A stretch of 40,725 nucleotides of DNA from an uncultured Eubacteriales bacterium (GCA_900553805.1 USEU01000010.1:1-40725), one strand, 5' to 3'; counted from the stretch's first letter, positions 1 through 8,366 are shown. The notes: a model not told the origin generated them from the letters alone. Made by a program: numbers and translations.

Positions 1-172
1 AGTGGGGCAAAAAGACGGCTGCGGCTCGCAGACACAATTGCGCGGTGTTGCCCTATGTATTACCAAAAAGTTCACACTCTGTAAATAGTCAGTTCCTACA
101 TATTTCACCCCGTCTTTTTGTAGGAAACGCCAAACACTCCCTGTATGGCAGCGTCATCAAGCGAAAGGCTCC
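1..172. other. Left-edge intergenic stretch
   Basis: I see no gene here. It holds an 11-base inverted repeat (CAAAAAGACGG at 8-18 and CCGTCTTTTTG at 110-120). A second inverted repeat is TTCCTACA at 93-100 with TGTAGGAA at 119-126. These could be transcription-termination structures for a gene left of the window or for the minus-strand gene ending at 173. Confidence 0.35.
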
Positions 173-814
173 TTAGATGAGGAACATTGTCACGAGGGTG
201 TTCAGGAAATCGTACAGCCCATGTCCCAGCGCCGCGCCCACATAGCCGCAGTCCTTCACGTCATACCGGGCAAAGCCGAAAACCAGCCCGATGGCAAAGG
301 TGAACAGCACCTGCAAAAGGTTCCCGTTGATGATGTGCCACAGCCCGAACAGCGCGTCCGCCGCGATCACGCCCAGCCATCCGCTGGATTTGAAAAGCCC
401 CACAAACACATCCTGAAGATAGACCCGGAAGATGAATTCCTCCACCGGGCCGACGATCAGCAGATAGAACAGCAGGTTATAGACCAGCTTCCCCCAGGTA
501 AAATCCGTATGCCTGCCCACCAGGCACACGCCGCACAGAGCGGGGATCACCGCGATCACCAGGGAAAGCGAAAGGGCCAGCGCCGCACCGGTGAAATACT
601 GCCGCCAATTTTTCAGGTCAATATCGATCTTCATTCCCGTCAGCCGCATGGCTGCCAGCGCGGTCAGTCCGTTCAGCAGATTGGCCGCCACCAAAGCCGT
701 GATCCGCAGCCAGGGAGCGCCGATATACCGCACGGCCCCCGCAAGGAATGTGACCGCGGCAATGCACACGACAGAGCCGCACAGGACGGCTGTCCTTTTT
801 TTCGTTTCCTCCAT
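173..814 (-). CDS. CPBP-family intramembrane protease (CAAX/Abi type)
   Basis: Polytopic membrane protein of 213 residues, the usual length for the CPBP (Abi) family of intramembrane glutamic metalloproteases. The family signatures are present: EEFIFR around residue 124 (EExxxR), a later FGLWH with the second metal-site histidine, and a C-terminal GHGLYDFLN. Several hydrophobic helices flank these motifs. In eukaryotes the family cleaves prenylated proteins; in Firmicutes some members act in bacteriocin self-immunity or peptide maturation. No bacteriocin gene is visible nearby, so the substrate is unknown. It is transcribed alone on the minus strand, downstream of the LacI-type gene but separated from it by a hairpin. 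Family assignment is firm; role is not. Confidence 0.85.
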   Translation of the reverse strand: MEETKKRTAVLCGSVVCIAAVTFLAGAVRYIGAPWLRITALVAANLLNGLTALAAMRLTGMKIDIDLKNWRQYFTGAALALSLSLVIAVIPALCGVCLVGRHTDFTWGKLVYNLLFYLLIVGPVEEFIFRVYLQDVFVGLFKSSGWLGVIAADALFGLWHIINGNLLQVLFTFAIGLVFGFARYDVKDCGYVGAALGHGLYDFLNTLVTMFLI

Positions 815-851
815 TCCTCGCCCCTCCCCTGCCGGTCAGATTTCAAAAATT

Positions 852-895
852 ATACCACGGTCCGTGAATGTTTTCCACCCTCAGGACCGTGGTAT
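852..895 (-). terminator. Hairpin terminator after the LacI-type gene
   Basis: A perfect 12-bp inverted repeat (ATACCACGGTCC at 852-863, GGACCGTGGTAT at 884-895) with a 20-nt loop lies just after the stop of the regulator gene. On the minus strand it is followed by AATTTTTG. It fits an intrinsic terminator. The long loop and perfect symmetry leave open a second role as a protein-binding dyad. Confidence 0.6.
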
Positions 896-905
896 TTTGA
901 ATAGT

Positions 906-1934
906 TCATTCTGTTTTCGGGGGCACGCCCACGCTGTCGCGCAGGACCAGGCGCACCGGCAGGGACTGGTTGCGCTGCGTCACCGGCTCCCCCTCCAGCA
1001 GGCGGATCATGCACTCGGCGGCAATGCGGCCCTTCTGGGCGGCGTCCTGGTGGACGGTGGTCAGCATGGGCATGGTCATCCGCGCCCAGTTGATATCATC
1101 AAAGCCGATCACGGAAATATCTCTTGGCACCATCCGCCCGGACTGCTGCAGGCCGGACATAATGCCCGCCGCCAGCATATCCGCCGTGGCGAACACGGCG
1201 GTGATATCCCTCCGCTGCGCCAGCGCCGCGCCGAATTCCATCATCTTGCTGGTGGAAAACTCGCACTCAAATACCAGGGTGGGATCAAAAGGGAGCTCAT
1301 TCTGGGCCAGCGCCGCGCGGTAGCCCAGCAGCCGCTGCTCCACCACGCCCCCGGCTTTGACCGTCGGCCCGGCGAAGACAATGCGGCGGTGCCCCCGGTC
1401 GATCAGGTGCTGTGTGGCCAGCCGCGCCCCCTCATAGTCCTCCAGGCCGATGTTTACCATATCGCCCAGGTTGGAGACGTAGCTATCCGTCAGCACCACG
1501 GGGAGCTTCAATGACTGGAGGGTCTTATAAAACGGCTCATCCTCAAACAGGCCGGGCATGAACAGCCCCTCCACATTCCAGTTGCGCAGGAAGGCGGTCA
1601 GGTCGTCCGGCTCAGAGATGGCGCGGATCATCAGAAAATACCCCCGCTCCCGCAGCGCCCGCTCCACCGCGCCGGTGAGATCCATGAAAAAGGGGTCGGA
1701 CATGAATTTGGGCTGATCCCGGGATTCCAGATGGTTGATCAGCGCCACCACCTTGGAGGAACGGGTCTTCATGGCGCGGGCGGAGAGATTGGGCACATAG
1801 CCCCGCTCCCGGATGATCTCATTGATCAGCTCGACGGTATAGCTGGAAACCTTGTTGGTGCGCCCATGGATCACATTGCTGACCGTGGTCGCGCTGACCC
1901 CGGCCTCCCGGGCGATATCCTCAATGGTAATCAT
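906..1934 (-). CDS. LacI-family transcriptional regulator
   Basis: DNA-binding repressor of 342 residues, a normal LacI/GalR length. The N-terminus reads MITIEDIAREAGVS followed by TTVSNV, the classic LacI helix-turn-helix, then a hinge and a periplasmic-binding-protein-like effector domain (SVIGFDDINWARM near the C-terminus). I chose the ATG at 1934 because it matches the canonical family start; a TTG at 1952 is in frame but adds six residues the family lacks. These regulators usually respond to sugars. The gene directly upstream is a broken carbohydrate-active enzyme, so the repressor may have lost its original target locally. A strong promoter lies at 1973-2001. Confidence 0.92.
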   Translation of the reverse strand: MITIEDIAREAGVSATTVSNVIHGRTNKVSSYTVELINEIIRERGYVPNLSARAMKTRSSKVVALINHLESRDQPKFMSDPFFMDLTGAVERALRERGYFLMIRAISEPDDLTAFLRNWNVEGLFMPGLFEDEPFYKTLQSLKLPVVLTDSYVSNLGDMVNIGLEDYEGARLATQHLIDRGHRRIVFAGPTVKAGGVVEQRLLGYRAALAQNELPFDPTLVFECEFSTSKMMEFGAALAQRRDITAVFATADMLAAGIMSGLQQSGRMVPRDISVIGFDDINWARMTMPMLTTVHQDAAQKGRIAAECMIRLLEGEPVTQRNQSLPVRLVLRDSVGVPPKTE

Positions 1935-1972
1935 CGGCAATTCCACATCCAATTCTTCCAGACTTCCCTGTT

Positions 1973-2001
1973 ATTGTACGTTAAACCTCTCTGTTTGTCA
2001 A
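1973..2001 (-). promoter_or_regulatory. Promoter of the LacI-type gene
   Basis: On the minus strand: TTGACA (1996-2001), a 17-nt spacer, TACAAT (1973-1978). This is a near-consensus housekeeping promoter about 40 nt upstream of the chosen start. Confidence 0.75.
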
Positions 2002-2064
2002 GGAATTCCCAACTATTGGCAGACTTTCGCACCTAGTTTTGGTCTTTCAGGTGATCCGGGCCGG

Positions 2065-2920
2065 TCATTTCGCTTTGTAAACCTCGATCTCCGCCGCCTG
2101 CCCGGCGTCGGCGCCGCTGTTGGCGGTGAACACGAAACGGACATAGCGGGCCTGGACGCTTTCGTCCAGGGGCAGGTAGCAGCGGTTATCCGTCATGGGG
2201 TCAAATTCCACGGTCTGGGTGGGAAGCAGGGTGGTGAATTCCTCGCCGTCGTCACTTGTTTGTACTTCTACATCCTGGGTGCGGGCATTCCAGATCTGCC
2301 GGGGATTGAGCAGACTGCCGAAGCCGGAAATTTTCTGCGGCTCCTCCAAGTCCACGGTGATGTCCCGGAACACGATGCCCGAAACCTCCGCGTCGTCGGC
2401 ATTGTGAATGCTCATCACCGGCTTGTGGAAATTGTGCAGCACCGTGATGTTGGAGAAGGTCACGTTCTGGATGGTGGGCCTCAGCTTGCCGCCCTTGTTG
2501 GTCTCGTAGCCAATTTCCATGGACTGGGTCAGATCCGTCCAGAGCTGGCAGCCGTCGAAGAGGATGTCCGCGCTGTCGCTGCCCTTGCGGTTGGAATAGT
2601 TCTTCACCACCAGGCTGTCGTCCCAGGTGCGGATGAAGCTGTCGCGGACGGTAACATTGCGGCAGGACTGCACGGAAATGCCGTCGCCGTTGGGCCGGGC
2701 AGAGATGATCTTGATGCCGCTGATGTCCACATTGTCGCAGCTGTACAGCTCCACGCACCAGGCGTTGGGGTTCAGGATACCGATGGCTCTCCCGGAGGGC
2801 GCAATGGGCTTCGGTCCTTCGTAAAGCACCAGCTGGGCCAGTTGCCTTGGGGGGCAGAACAGATCCGTTGCCCACGCCAGCACCGCCACCGTCAGGCTCG
2901 CCGCCGCCAATCACGCCCAT
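2065..2920 (-). pseudogene. Decayed beta-helix glycosidase/lyase with C-terminal F5/8-type domain
   Basis: The main readable frame (2065-2910) gives about 280 residues of right-handed beta-helix: NPNAWCVELYSCDNVDISG, then NGDGISVQSCRNVTVRDS and WDDSLVVKN, as in GH28/pectate-lyase-like enzymes. A C-terminal piece (RYVRFVF, AEIEVYKAK) resembles a discoidin/F5-8 type C sugar-binding domain. The beginning is wrong for this family: no signal peptide and no N-terminal rungs. The expected upstream text (VIGGGEPDGGG, like the family's GxGxxDGGG) lies in a different frame just upstream, and another fragment (AHSLSDRPW) in a third reading. I therefore read it as a 5'-truncated, frameshifted remnant; it abuts the PadR promoter. 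A sequencing error plus truncation is the alternative. Confidence 0.6.
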
Positions 2921-2984
2921 TGGGGAGCCAAGGGCGGTCGGACAGGCTGTGGGCCGTGTAAAAATAATGTTTCAAAATATTTAT

Positions 2985-3011
2985 GAAATACCTTGACAGG
3001 TGAGGTACTTC
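2985..3011 (+). promoter_or_regulatory. Candidate PadR operator dyad
   Basis: Inverted repeat GAAATACCT (2985-2993) and AGGTACTTC (3003-3011), 8 of 9 bases symmetric, 9-nt spacer. It covers the -35 box and most of the spacer of the padR promoter. This is where an autoregulatory PadR dimer would be expected to bind. The link to PadR is inference from position. Confidence 0.5.
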
Positions 3012-3021
3012 GTGCTATTAT
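2993..3021 (+). promoter_or_regulatory. Promoter of the padR operon
   Basis: TTGACA (2993-2998), 17-nt spacer, TATTAT (3016-3021). It is followed by AGGAGG at 3032-3037. Confidence 0.8.
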
Positions 3022-3044
3022 AGTGTAGCAAAGGAGGAATGCGG

Positions 3045-3383
3045 ATGTCTATTGCCGGTGATTTGATCAGGGGGCACACGGATGCCATCATTCTGGCCCG
3101 GCTCCTGCATGGCGACAGCTACGGCTACGAGATCAACAAAATCATTTCCTCCCTTTCTTCCGGGCGCTTTGAGCTGAAGGAGGCCACGCTCTACACCGCC
3201 TTCCGGCGGCTGGAGGAGCAGGGCTACATCATCTCCTATTGGGGTGACAGCGGCGCGGGGGCCCGGCGGCGGTACTATGCCATCACCCCCGCCGGCCGCA
3301 TGGCCAGCCAAACGCTGCGCCGGGAGTGGGAGGAAACAAAAGAAATTATGGATAAGCTAATGGAAGCGGAGGAAGAAGCATGA
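3045..3383 (+). CDS. PadR-family transcriptional regulator
   Basis: Short repressor of 112 residues with the PadR winged helix: HTDAIILARLLHGDSYGYEI, then LKEATLYTAFRRLEEQGYI and the wing RRRYYAITPAGR, followed by a short dimerisation helix. I start at the ATG at 3045, which sits 7 nt after the AGGAGG at 3032-3037; the in-frame ATG at 3039 is only 1 nt from it. The stop overlaps the next start by 4 nt, so the three genes to 4880 form a translationally coupled operon. PadR regulators paired with such membrane proteins typically sense envelope-active compounds and repress their own operon; a dyad over the -35 box fits this. Confidence 0.93.
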   Translation: MSIAGDLIRGHTDAIILARLLHGDSYGYEINKIISSLSSGRFELKEATLYTAFRRLEEQGYIISYWGDSGAGARRRYYAITPAGRMASQTLRREWEETKEIMDKLMEAEEEA

Positions 3384-4030
3384 GAGAACAACTTGCACAG
3401 TATGTTGATCTCCTGTTTGCCGGGAGCGACGGCGCGGAGGAGATCAAGCAGGAAATTTTGCAGAACACCCTGGATCGGTTCGACGATCTGGTGGCCCGGG
3501 GCAGCACGGAGGAGGCCGCTTACCGGCAGGCCATCGCGGGCATCGGCGACGTGGGCGAACTCCTGGGCGGCGAGAGCCCCGACGCCCGTCCCCAGCCGGA
3601 GATCGTCGATCCCCTGCCCGGCTTCGAGGGGACGGCCTCCGCCGTGGCCCGGATGATGCGGGCGGTGGCCATCTTCCTGTACATCGTCAGCCCGGTGCCC
3701 CTGCTCCTGCTGGACACCCTGGGCTGGGACAACATCGGCATGTGCCTGACCCTGGTGATCGTCGCCATTGCCACGCTGCTGCTTCTGACCTTCAAGGCCC
3801 CCGCCGGCAAGAAGTCCGCCCAGGATTCGCAGCAGACGGCGGGCACCGCCGAGGGCCGGAAAAATCTGGGCGGAAGCATCAAGAGTCTGATGCGCACCCT
3901 GGGCGTGGTGCTCTATTTTGTCATCAGCTTTTCCACCGGTGCGTGGCTGGTGACCTGGCTGATCTTCCCCATTGAGAAGGCCCTGGAAGGCGTGGTCTGC
4001 GCCGGACTGGATCTGAGGGAGGGGAAATAA
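3380..4030 (+). CDS. Membrane protein with permease-prefix/DUF1700-like N-terminus
   Basis: Protein of 216 residues. The first 65 form a soluble helical domain (EEIKQEILQNTLDRFDDLV, then YRQAIAGIGDVGELLG) resembling the permease-prefix/DUF1700-type domain commonly encoded beside PadR genes. Three hydrophobic segments follow at roughly 94-112, 117-140 and 170-195, so it is an inner-membrane protein. It overlaps padR by 4 nt and is 1 nt from the DUF4097 gene. In comparable operons the trio is thought to monitor or protect the envelope. The specific activity is unknown; I see no catalytic motif. Confidence 0.75.
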   Translation: MREQLAQYVDLLFAGSDGAEEIKQEILQNTLDRFDDLVARGSTEEAAYRQAIAGIGDVGELLGGESPDARPQPEIVDPLPGFEGTASAVARMMRAVAIFLYIVSPVPLLLLDTLGWDNIGMCLTLVIVAIATLLLLTFKAPAGKKSAQDSQQTAGTAEGRKNLGGSIKSLMRTLGVVLYFVISFSTGAWLVTWLIFPIEKALEGVVCAGLDLREGK

Positions 4031-4031
4031 C

Positions 4032-4880
4032 ATGCGCGCAAAGCTCGGCGCTGTTTTACGGATCATTATTTTTTCCATCATCGCCATTGTTTTGATCCGA
4101 ATTCTGACAGGAGGGATCGGCTTGAATCTGTTTTCCAAATATCGCAAACCCGCCGCCAGCCAAAGCAGCGGCACAGTCATTTCCGAGGGGACGCCCATCC
4201 ATGGGGAGGATGTGGAAAAGCTGGATATCTCCTGGGTCGCGGGCGATGTGCGCATCGTTCCCGGCGCGCAGGAGGAGATCACCGTCACCGAGGACCGGCT
4301 GGACAGCGACCAGCCCATGGTCCTGCGCCGGGACGGCTCCCGGCTGGTGGTGGAATTCTGCGAAAGCAGCTGGTACAGCAGTCTTTCAACTCAAAAGAAG
4401 GACCTGACCGTAACGGTGCCCGCCGCGTGGAGCGGCAAGACGCTGAAGGTGAATCTGGTCTCCGCCGGGCTGACGTGCACCGGGCTGGACCTGGAGCAGG
4501 CGGAGCTGTCCACCGTCAGCGGCGCGTGCACGCTCCGGGACTGCACCGTGGGCACCCTTAAAATGGAGGCGGCCTCCGGCAATCTGAACTTTACCGGCGC
4601 CCTGGGGCAGCTGAAATTCGACGGGGTTTCCGCCAGGGCGAATTTGACGGTGCAGGAAGCGCCGGAGGGGATCAAAATGAATTCCGTTTCCGGCGACCTG
4701 GACCTGACACTGCCCGCAGGCTGCGGCTTCACCCTGGACAACAGCACCATCAGCGGCCGGCTGGATACGGACTTTCCCACCGCCGAGCAAGGCGGCAAAA
4801 CCGTCAGCGGCGACGGCGCCTGCGAGATAGAGCTGAACGGCGTATCCGCCAGCGCCCATATCCGCCAGGGAGAACAGTAA
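4032..4880 (+). CDS. DUF4097-family beta-strand repeat protein
   Basis: Protein of 282 residues: one N-terminal membrane helix (about 7-30), then an extracellular repetitive beta region. The phrases VEKLDISWVAGDVRIVPG and later KMNSVSGDLDLTLPAG are typical of DUF4097/adhesin-like beta-helix proteins, and the region keeps a regular turn pattern to the end. Such proteins are commonly the last gene of PadR or LiaF-type envelope-stress operons and probably sit on the outer face of the membrane. Last gene of the operon, followed by a strong terminator. Molecular function unknown. Confidence 0.82.
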   Translation: MRAKLGAVLRIIIFSIIAIVLIRILTGGIGLNLFSKYRKPAASQSSGTVISEGTPIHGEDVEKLDISWVAGDVRIVPGAQEEITVTEDRLDSDQPMVLRRDGSRLVVEFCESSWYSSLSTQKKDLTVTVPAAWSGKTLKVNLVSAGLTCTGLDLEQAELSTVSGACTLRDCTVGTLKMEAASGNLNFTGALGQLKFDGVSARANLTVQEAPEGIKMNSVSGDLDLTLPAGCGFTLDNSTISGRLDTDFPTAEQGGKTVSGDGACEIELNGVSASAHIRQGEQ

Positions 4881-4888
4881 ATTCACAA

Positions 4889-4925
4889 AAACGGAGATGC
4901 CCGACCACACAGGGCATCTCCGTTT
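4889..4925. terminator. Strong, probably bidirectional terminator
   Basis: A perfect 14-bp stem (AAACGGAGATGCCC at 4889-4902 and its complement at 4912-4925) with a 9-nt loop, followed by a T-run on the plus strand and preceded by A-rich sequence. It closes the padR operon and lies 25 nt beyond the end of the convergent exporter gene. Confidence 0.88.
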
Positions 4926-4949
4926 TTTATTGTTGCGTCCGTCCCAAGA

Positions 4950-5726
4950 TCAGGTCATGGCGTTCACGATCAGGACCACAGCGCCCAGAAGGATGAGGAT
5001 GACGCCGGTGGCGCGGTTGAGGAAGGCGGGCTCGGCCCTGTTCGCAATGCGGGCGGCGATCCTGGCCCACAGGAGGGTGAACAGCACGCACAGCGCCAGC
5101 ACCGGCAGATCCGGCGCGCCGCCGATGACGAAATGGCTGACCGCGCCGGTGAGGGCGGTGAAGGTCATGATGAACACGCTGGTGCCCACGGCGGTCTTCA
5201 GTTCATAGCCCAGCACGGAGGTGAGGATCAGCAGCATCATCATGCCGCCGCCCGCACCGATGAAACCGCAGATGAAGCCGATCAGAACGCCGCAGACGAT
5301 GCTCTGGATCAGGCGCTTTTGCGCGGAAACCTGGGCCATGGTCTCCTTGGTGGTCATCACCGGCTTGATGATGAACTTGACGCCCAGAAGCATGGTCATA
5401 AAAACGGAGAAGCCGCCCATGGTGCTGCTGGAGACCAGGCTGGAGATCCAGCTGCCCACCATGGTGAACAGCAGCACGGAAACCATCATCACCAGGCCGT
5501 TCCTCACGTCCAGATTCTTGTTCTTCCCGTAGGTATAGGCGCTGACGGCGCTGGCCAGCACATCGGAGGCCAGGGCGATGCCCACCGCCTCATAGGTATC
5601 CATTTTCAGGAAGGTCACCAGCATGGGGGTGATCACCGCCGCCGCGCTCATCCCGGCAAAGCCGGTGCCCAGTCCCGCGCCCATGCCCGCAAAAAAGCAG
5701 ACGGCGACCATTGCTAAGATTTTCAT
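4950..5726 (-). CDS. TauE/SafE-family (DUF81) membrane exporter
   Basis: Polytopic membrane protein of 258 residues, normal for TauE/SafE. It shows the two family halves: an N-terminal GAGLGTGFAGMSAA glycine motif and a second repeat GFIGAGGGMMMLLIL, each starting a bundle of hydrophobic helices (about eight in all). Family members are predicted anion or organosulfur-compound exporters; the substrate cannot be read from sequence. Its start overlaps the stop of the alarmone synthetase by 4 nt, so it is made from that operon, a linkage hinting at stress-coupled expression. Convergent with the padR operon. Confidence 0.88.
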   Translation of the reverse strand: MKILAMVAVCFFAGMGAGLGTGFAGMSAAAVITPMLVTFLKMDTYEAVGIALASDVLASAVSAYTYGKNKNLDVRNGLVMMVSVLLFTMVGSWISSLVSSSTMGGFSVFMTMLLGVKFIIKPVMTTKETMAQVSAQKRLIQSIVCGVLIGFICGFIGAGGGMMMLLILTSVLGYELKTAVGTSVFIMTFTALTGAVSHFVIGGAPDLPVLALCVLFTLLWARIAARIANRAEPAFLNRATGVILILLGAVVLIVNAMT

Positions 5727-6439
5727 TTCTGTTTCTCCTGTTCCGTTTTGAATTTATTTACATTGTGATAGATCTGCTCCAGCTTCCGATCGATCTCCGA
5801 GCAGCCGTGGGCGCATTCCAGCAGCGCCTGGCTGTCCTCCGGGGAGACGTAGATATCCTTTTTGTAGCGGATCTTGTGCTCCGTGCTGGCCCACAGGTCC
5901 ATGGCCAGGGTGCGCAGCTGCACCTCCACCTTCATGGACTTTTTCTCGTTGTGCAAAAAAATAGGTACCGAGACGATCAGGTGCAGGCTGCGGTAGCCGT
6001 TGGGCTTGGGATTCTGAAAATAGTCCTTGCGCTGGATCAGGGTCACATCGTCCTGATTCAGGAAGCTCTCCGCCAGCATGTAGATATCCGACTGGAAGGT
6101 ACACACCACCCGCACCCCGGCAATGTCGTGGATGTTCTCCTCAATGCTCTCGATGGACAGGGGGATCTCCCGGCGGATGAGCTTATTCATAATGCTCTCC
6201 GGGCTTTTCAGCCGGGTATGGATGGTTTCGATGGGGTTGCGCTCAAAGGAGAAGGAAAGGTCCTCGCTGAGCACCCGGAATTTGGTCTCCACCTCCATAA
6301 TGGCGCAGGTATAAAAGGACATTATCTCCCGGTAGGGGGTGGCATAGCTCCTCATCCACTGGTTGAATTTCTGTGCGTTGTTCAGATTGATGGAGTCCCC
6401 CTTGTCCAGGATCAGCGTACGCACCTGACTTGTTTCCAT
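5723..6439 (-). CDS. relQ: Small alarmone synthetase, (p)ppGpp synthetase (RelQ/YjbM type)
   Basis: Single-domain synthetase of 238 residues making (p)ppGpp from ATP and GDP/GTP. It has only the RelA/SpoT synthetase domain, no hydrolase, TGS or ACT domain, as in the RelQ class. Key motifs: DIAGVRVVC, then NPKPNGYRSLHLI (substrate loop) and EVQLRTLAMDLWASTEH, with the conserved ExQxRT glutamate. A coiled C-terminal tail follows, as in the tetrameric RelQ proteins. The start has a GAGG box 6 nt upstream and a near-perfect promoter at 6498-6526. It is first in a two-gene operon with the TauE/SafE exporter and divergent from ftsE. The class call (RelQ rather than RelP) is likely but not proven. 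Confidence 0.88.
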   Translation of the reverse strand: METSQVRTLILDKGDSINLNNAQKFNQWMRSYATPYREIMSFYTCAIMEVETKFRVLSEDLSFSFERNPIETIHTRLKSPESIMNKLIRREIPLSIESIEENIHDIAGVRVVCTFQSDIYMLAESFLNQDDVTLIQRKDYFQNPKPNGYRSLHLIVSVPIFLHNEKKSMKVEVQLRTLAMDLWASTEHKIRYKKDIYVSPEDSQALLECAHGCSEIDRKLEQIYHNVNKFKTEQEKQK

Positions 6440-6497
6440 AACGAACCTCGCTTACCGTATTTTGCGGCCGTCAAAATACTTCATTTTTGATGTATTT

Positions 6498-6526
6498 ATT
6501 ATACCCCGTCCCGCCCGGTATTTCAA
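6498..6526 (-). promoter_or_regulatory. Promoter of relQ-exporter operon
   Basis: On the minus strand: TTGAAA (6521-6526), 17-nt spacer, TATAAT (6498-6503). Near consensus, so relQ is probably well transcribed in growing cells. Confidence 0.8.
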
Positions 6527-6716
6527 GGGGCATTGCTGCGAAATTTGTTAATATTCTGTGTCCGGGCCGGACGGCGGCGGTTTTCCCTGCCCGGCCGGTT
6601 TGTTCATATAGGTAACATAATTCCAAAAAGCAGGGAATTTCCGTAAAAAATGCCCGGATTATTTATGGAAATTTTATTAAATCTTTTCGTCAAGCCCGGT
6701 TTTCGACGCAATAGCA
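6527..6716. other. Intergenic region between divergent relQ and ftsE
   Basis: The gene-free region between the two divergent starts is 360 bp, and this is the part between their promoters. It changes from a GC-rich patch near 6560-6600 to AT-rich sequence near 6650-6690. I see no small gene and no clear riboswitch. Confidence 0.5.
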
Positions 6717-6745
6717 TTGACTTTATGGGCGAAATGTGTTACAAT
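6717..6745 (+). promoter_or_regulatory. Promoter of ftsEX operon
   Basis: TTGACT (6717-6722), 17-nt spacer, TACAAT (6740-6745), 55 nt upstream of the ftsE start. Confidence 0.8.
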
Positions 6746-6799
6746 TCGGTTACATTGCGGTCAAAGAGCTTCTCTGCGGCCAATTTTTATTGGAGATAG

Positions 6800-7486
6800 A
6801 TGCAAATGATTGAATTTACCGATGTCGTCAAAGCCTACGGTCACGGCTCCCCCGCGCTGAACGGGGTGACCATGCAGATCGAGGACGGTGAATTTTGCTT
6901 CCTGGTCGGTCCCTCCGGCTCCGGCAAGTCCACCATCATCAAGCTGATCAGCGGCGAGCTTCGTCCCACCTCCGGCACCGTCCATGTCAACGGCTATAAT
7001 CTGGAGCGCATCCGCAAGCGCGAGATCCCCTATCTGCGCCGCACCACCGGCGTGGTGTTCCAGGATTTCCGGCTGATCGCGAAAATGAGCGTATATGACA
7101 ACGTGGCCTTCGCCATGCGCGTCATCGGCGCAAAGGAGAAGGAGATCCGGGACCGGGTGCCCTACGTGCTGGAGCTGGTCGGCCTGGAGAACAAGGCCAA
7201 GCGCCTGCCCCGGGAGATGTCCGGCGGCGAACAGCAGCGTCTGGCCATTGCCCGCGCCCTGGTGAACAACCCCTCCACCATCATCGCGGACGAGCCCACC
7301 GGCAACCTGGATCCGGCCCGCTCCTTTGAGATCATGTCCCTGCTTCAGGAGATCAACAACCTGGGCACCACCATTCTGGTGGTCACCCACGAGAAGGACC
7401 TGGTCCAGCTGTTCTCCAAGCGCGTCATCGTCATCGACGACGGCATCATTGTCAGCGACGGGGAGGGATACTACGATGAAGATTAA
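6800..7486 (+). CDS. ftsE: Cell-division ABC ATPase FtsE
   Basis: ATPase of 228 residues, the usual FtsE size. Walker [10 protein letters not shown] at residues 37-45, signature [15 protein letters not shown] from residue 140, Walker B IIADEP at 161-166 followed by TGNLD. With FtsX it forms a complex that does not transport but drives peptidoglycan hydrolases outside the cell. That role is supported here by ftsX overlapping by 11 nt and two M23 hydrolases immediately downstream. Start: GGAG at 6792-6795 lies 4 nt from the ATG at 6800 and 10 nt from an in-frame ATG at 6806, so either is possible. Confidence 0.95.
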   Translation: MQMIEFTDVVKAYGHGSPALNGVTMQIEDGEFCFLVGPSGSGKSTIIKLISGELRPTSGTVHVNGYNLERIRKREIPYLRRTTGVVFQDFRLIAKMSVYDNVAFAMRVIGAKEKEIRDRVPYVLELVGLENKAKRLPREMSGGEQQRLAIARALVNNPSTIIADEPTGNLDPARSFEIMSLLQEINNLGTTILVVTHEKDLVQLFSKRVIVIDDGIIVSDGEGYYDED

Positions 7487-8366
7487 CAACTTAGGCTACC
7501 TGATCAAGGAAGGCTTCCGCGGTATCTTCCTGCACGGCTTTATGTCCTTCGCCGCCATCTGCGTCACGGTGGCCTGCCTGCTGATCGTGGGCAGCTTCTC
7601 CATCCTGGCCTACAACCTGGACGTAATGGTTCAGAAGCTGAACCAGACCAGCGAGATCATGGTGTACATCGACAGCAGCTATTCCGGCGCGGAGGCGCGA
7701 AGCGTAGGCACCCGGATCAACGCGCTGGACAATGTCCAGAAGGCGGAGTACGTCTCCCGGGAAGAGGCGCTGGAAAGCTTCATCAGCGACCACGACAACA
7801 ACGCCGCCTTCAACGGCGTCCAGGCTGAGGACCTGCGCGACCGCTACGTGGTCACTCTGGAGGACAACAACCTGATGAAGCAGACCGACCAGCAGCTTCA
7901 GCAGATCCCCGGCGTGGTCAAGACCAACGCCGCCTATGAGCTGGCCGAGGGCTTTACCACCATTCAAAATGTGCTGAATATCGTGTCTGTGGCCCTGATC
8001 GCCATGCTGCTGGTGATCTCTCTGCTGATCATCTCCAACACCATCAAGCTGGCCATGTACGACCGCAAAGACGAGATCGCCATCATGAAAATGGTAGGCG
8101 CTACCAACAGCTTCATCCGTCTGCCCTTCGTGGTGGAGGGCTTCACCCTGGGTATGATCGGCGCCGTGCTGGCCTTCGGCCTGGAATGGGTGCTGTACGA
8201 TGCCCTGGTGGAGCGGCTGGCCTCGGTGGACGCGCTGCGGCTGTTCTCCTTCGTTCCCTTCGTGGGCGATCTGCTGATCCCCATGGTGATCGTCTTTGGC
8301 GGCGCCGGACTGTTCGTCGGCATCGTCGGCAGCTGGACCTCCATCCGCAAATTCATGGATGTGTAA
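7476..8366 (+). CDS. ftsX: Cell-division membrane protein FtsX
   Basis: Protein of 296 residues with the FtsX layout: an N-terminal membrane helix (around 20-45), an extracellular domain of about 110 residues, then three C-terminal helices (ILNIVSVALIAMLLVISLL and two more). The cytoplasmic loop KLAMYDRKDEIAIMKMVGAT is the family hallmark contacting FtsE. I use the ATG at 7476, inside the end of ftsE; the reading frame is open much further upstream but only as a shadow of ftsE. Its extracellular domain is expected to activate the downstream coiled-coil hydrolases, as established for the FtsEX-PcsB and FtsEX-CwlO systems. Confidence 0.95.
   Translation: MKINNLGYLIKEGFRGIFLHGFMSFAAICVTVACLLIVGSFSILAYNLDVMVQKLNQTSEIMVYIDSSYSGAEARSVGTRINALDNVQKAEYVSREEALESFISDHDNNAAFNGVQAEDLRDRYVVTLEDNNLMKQTDQQLQQIPGVVKTNAAYELAEGFTTIQNVLNIVSVALIAMLLVISLLIISNTIKLAMYDRKDEIAIMKMVGATNSFIRLPFVVEGFTLGMIGAVLAFGLEWVLYDALVERLASVDALRLFSFVPFVGDLLIPMVIVFGGAGLFVGIVGSWTSIRKFMDV

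Noticed and set aside
1935..1952. TTG start adding six residues to the LacI-type regulator.
   Set aside because: The family starts at the internal ATG (MITIEDIA), and the GGAAG box is too close to the TTG.
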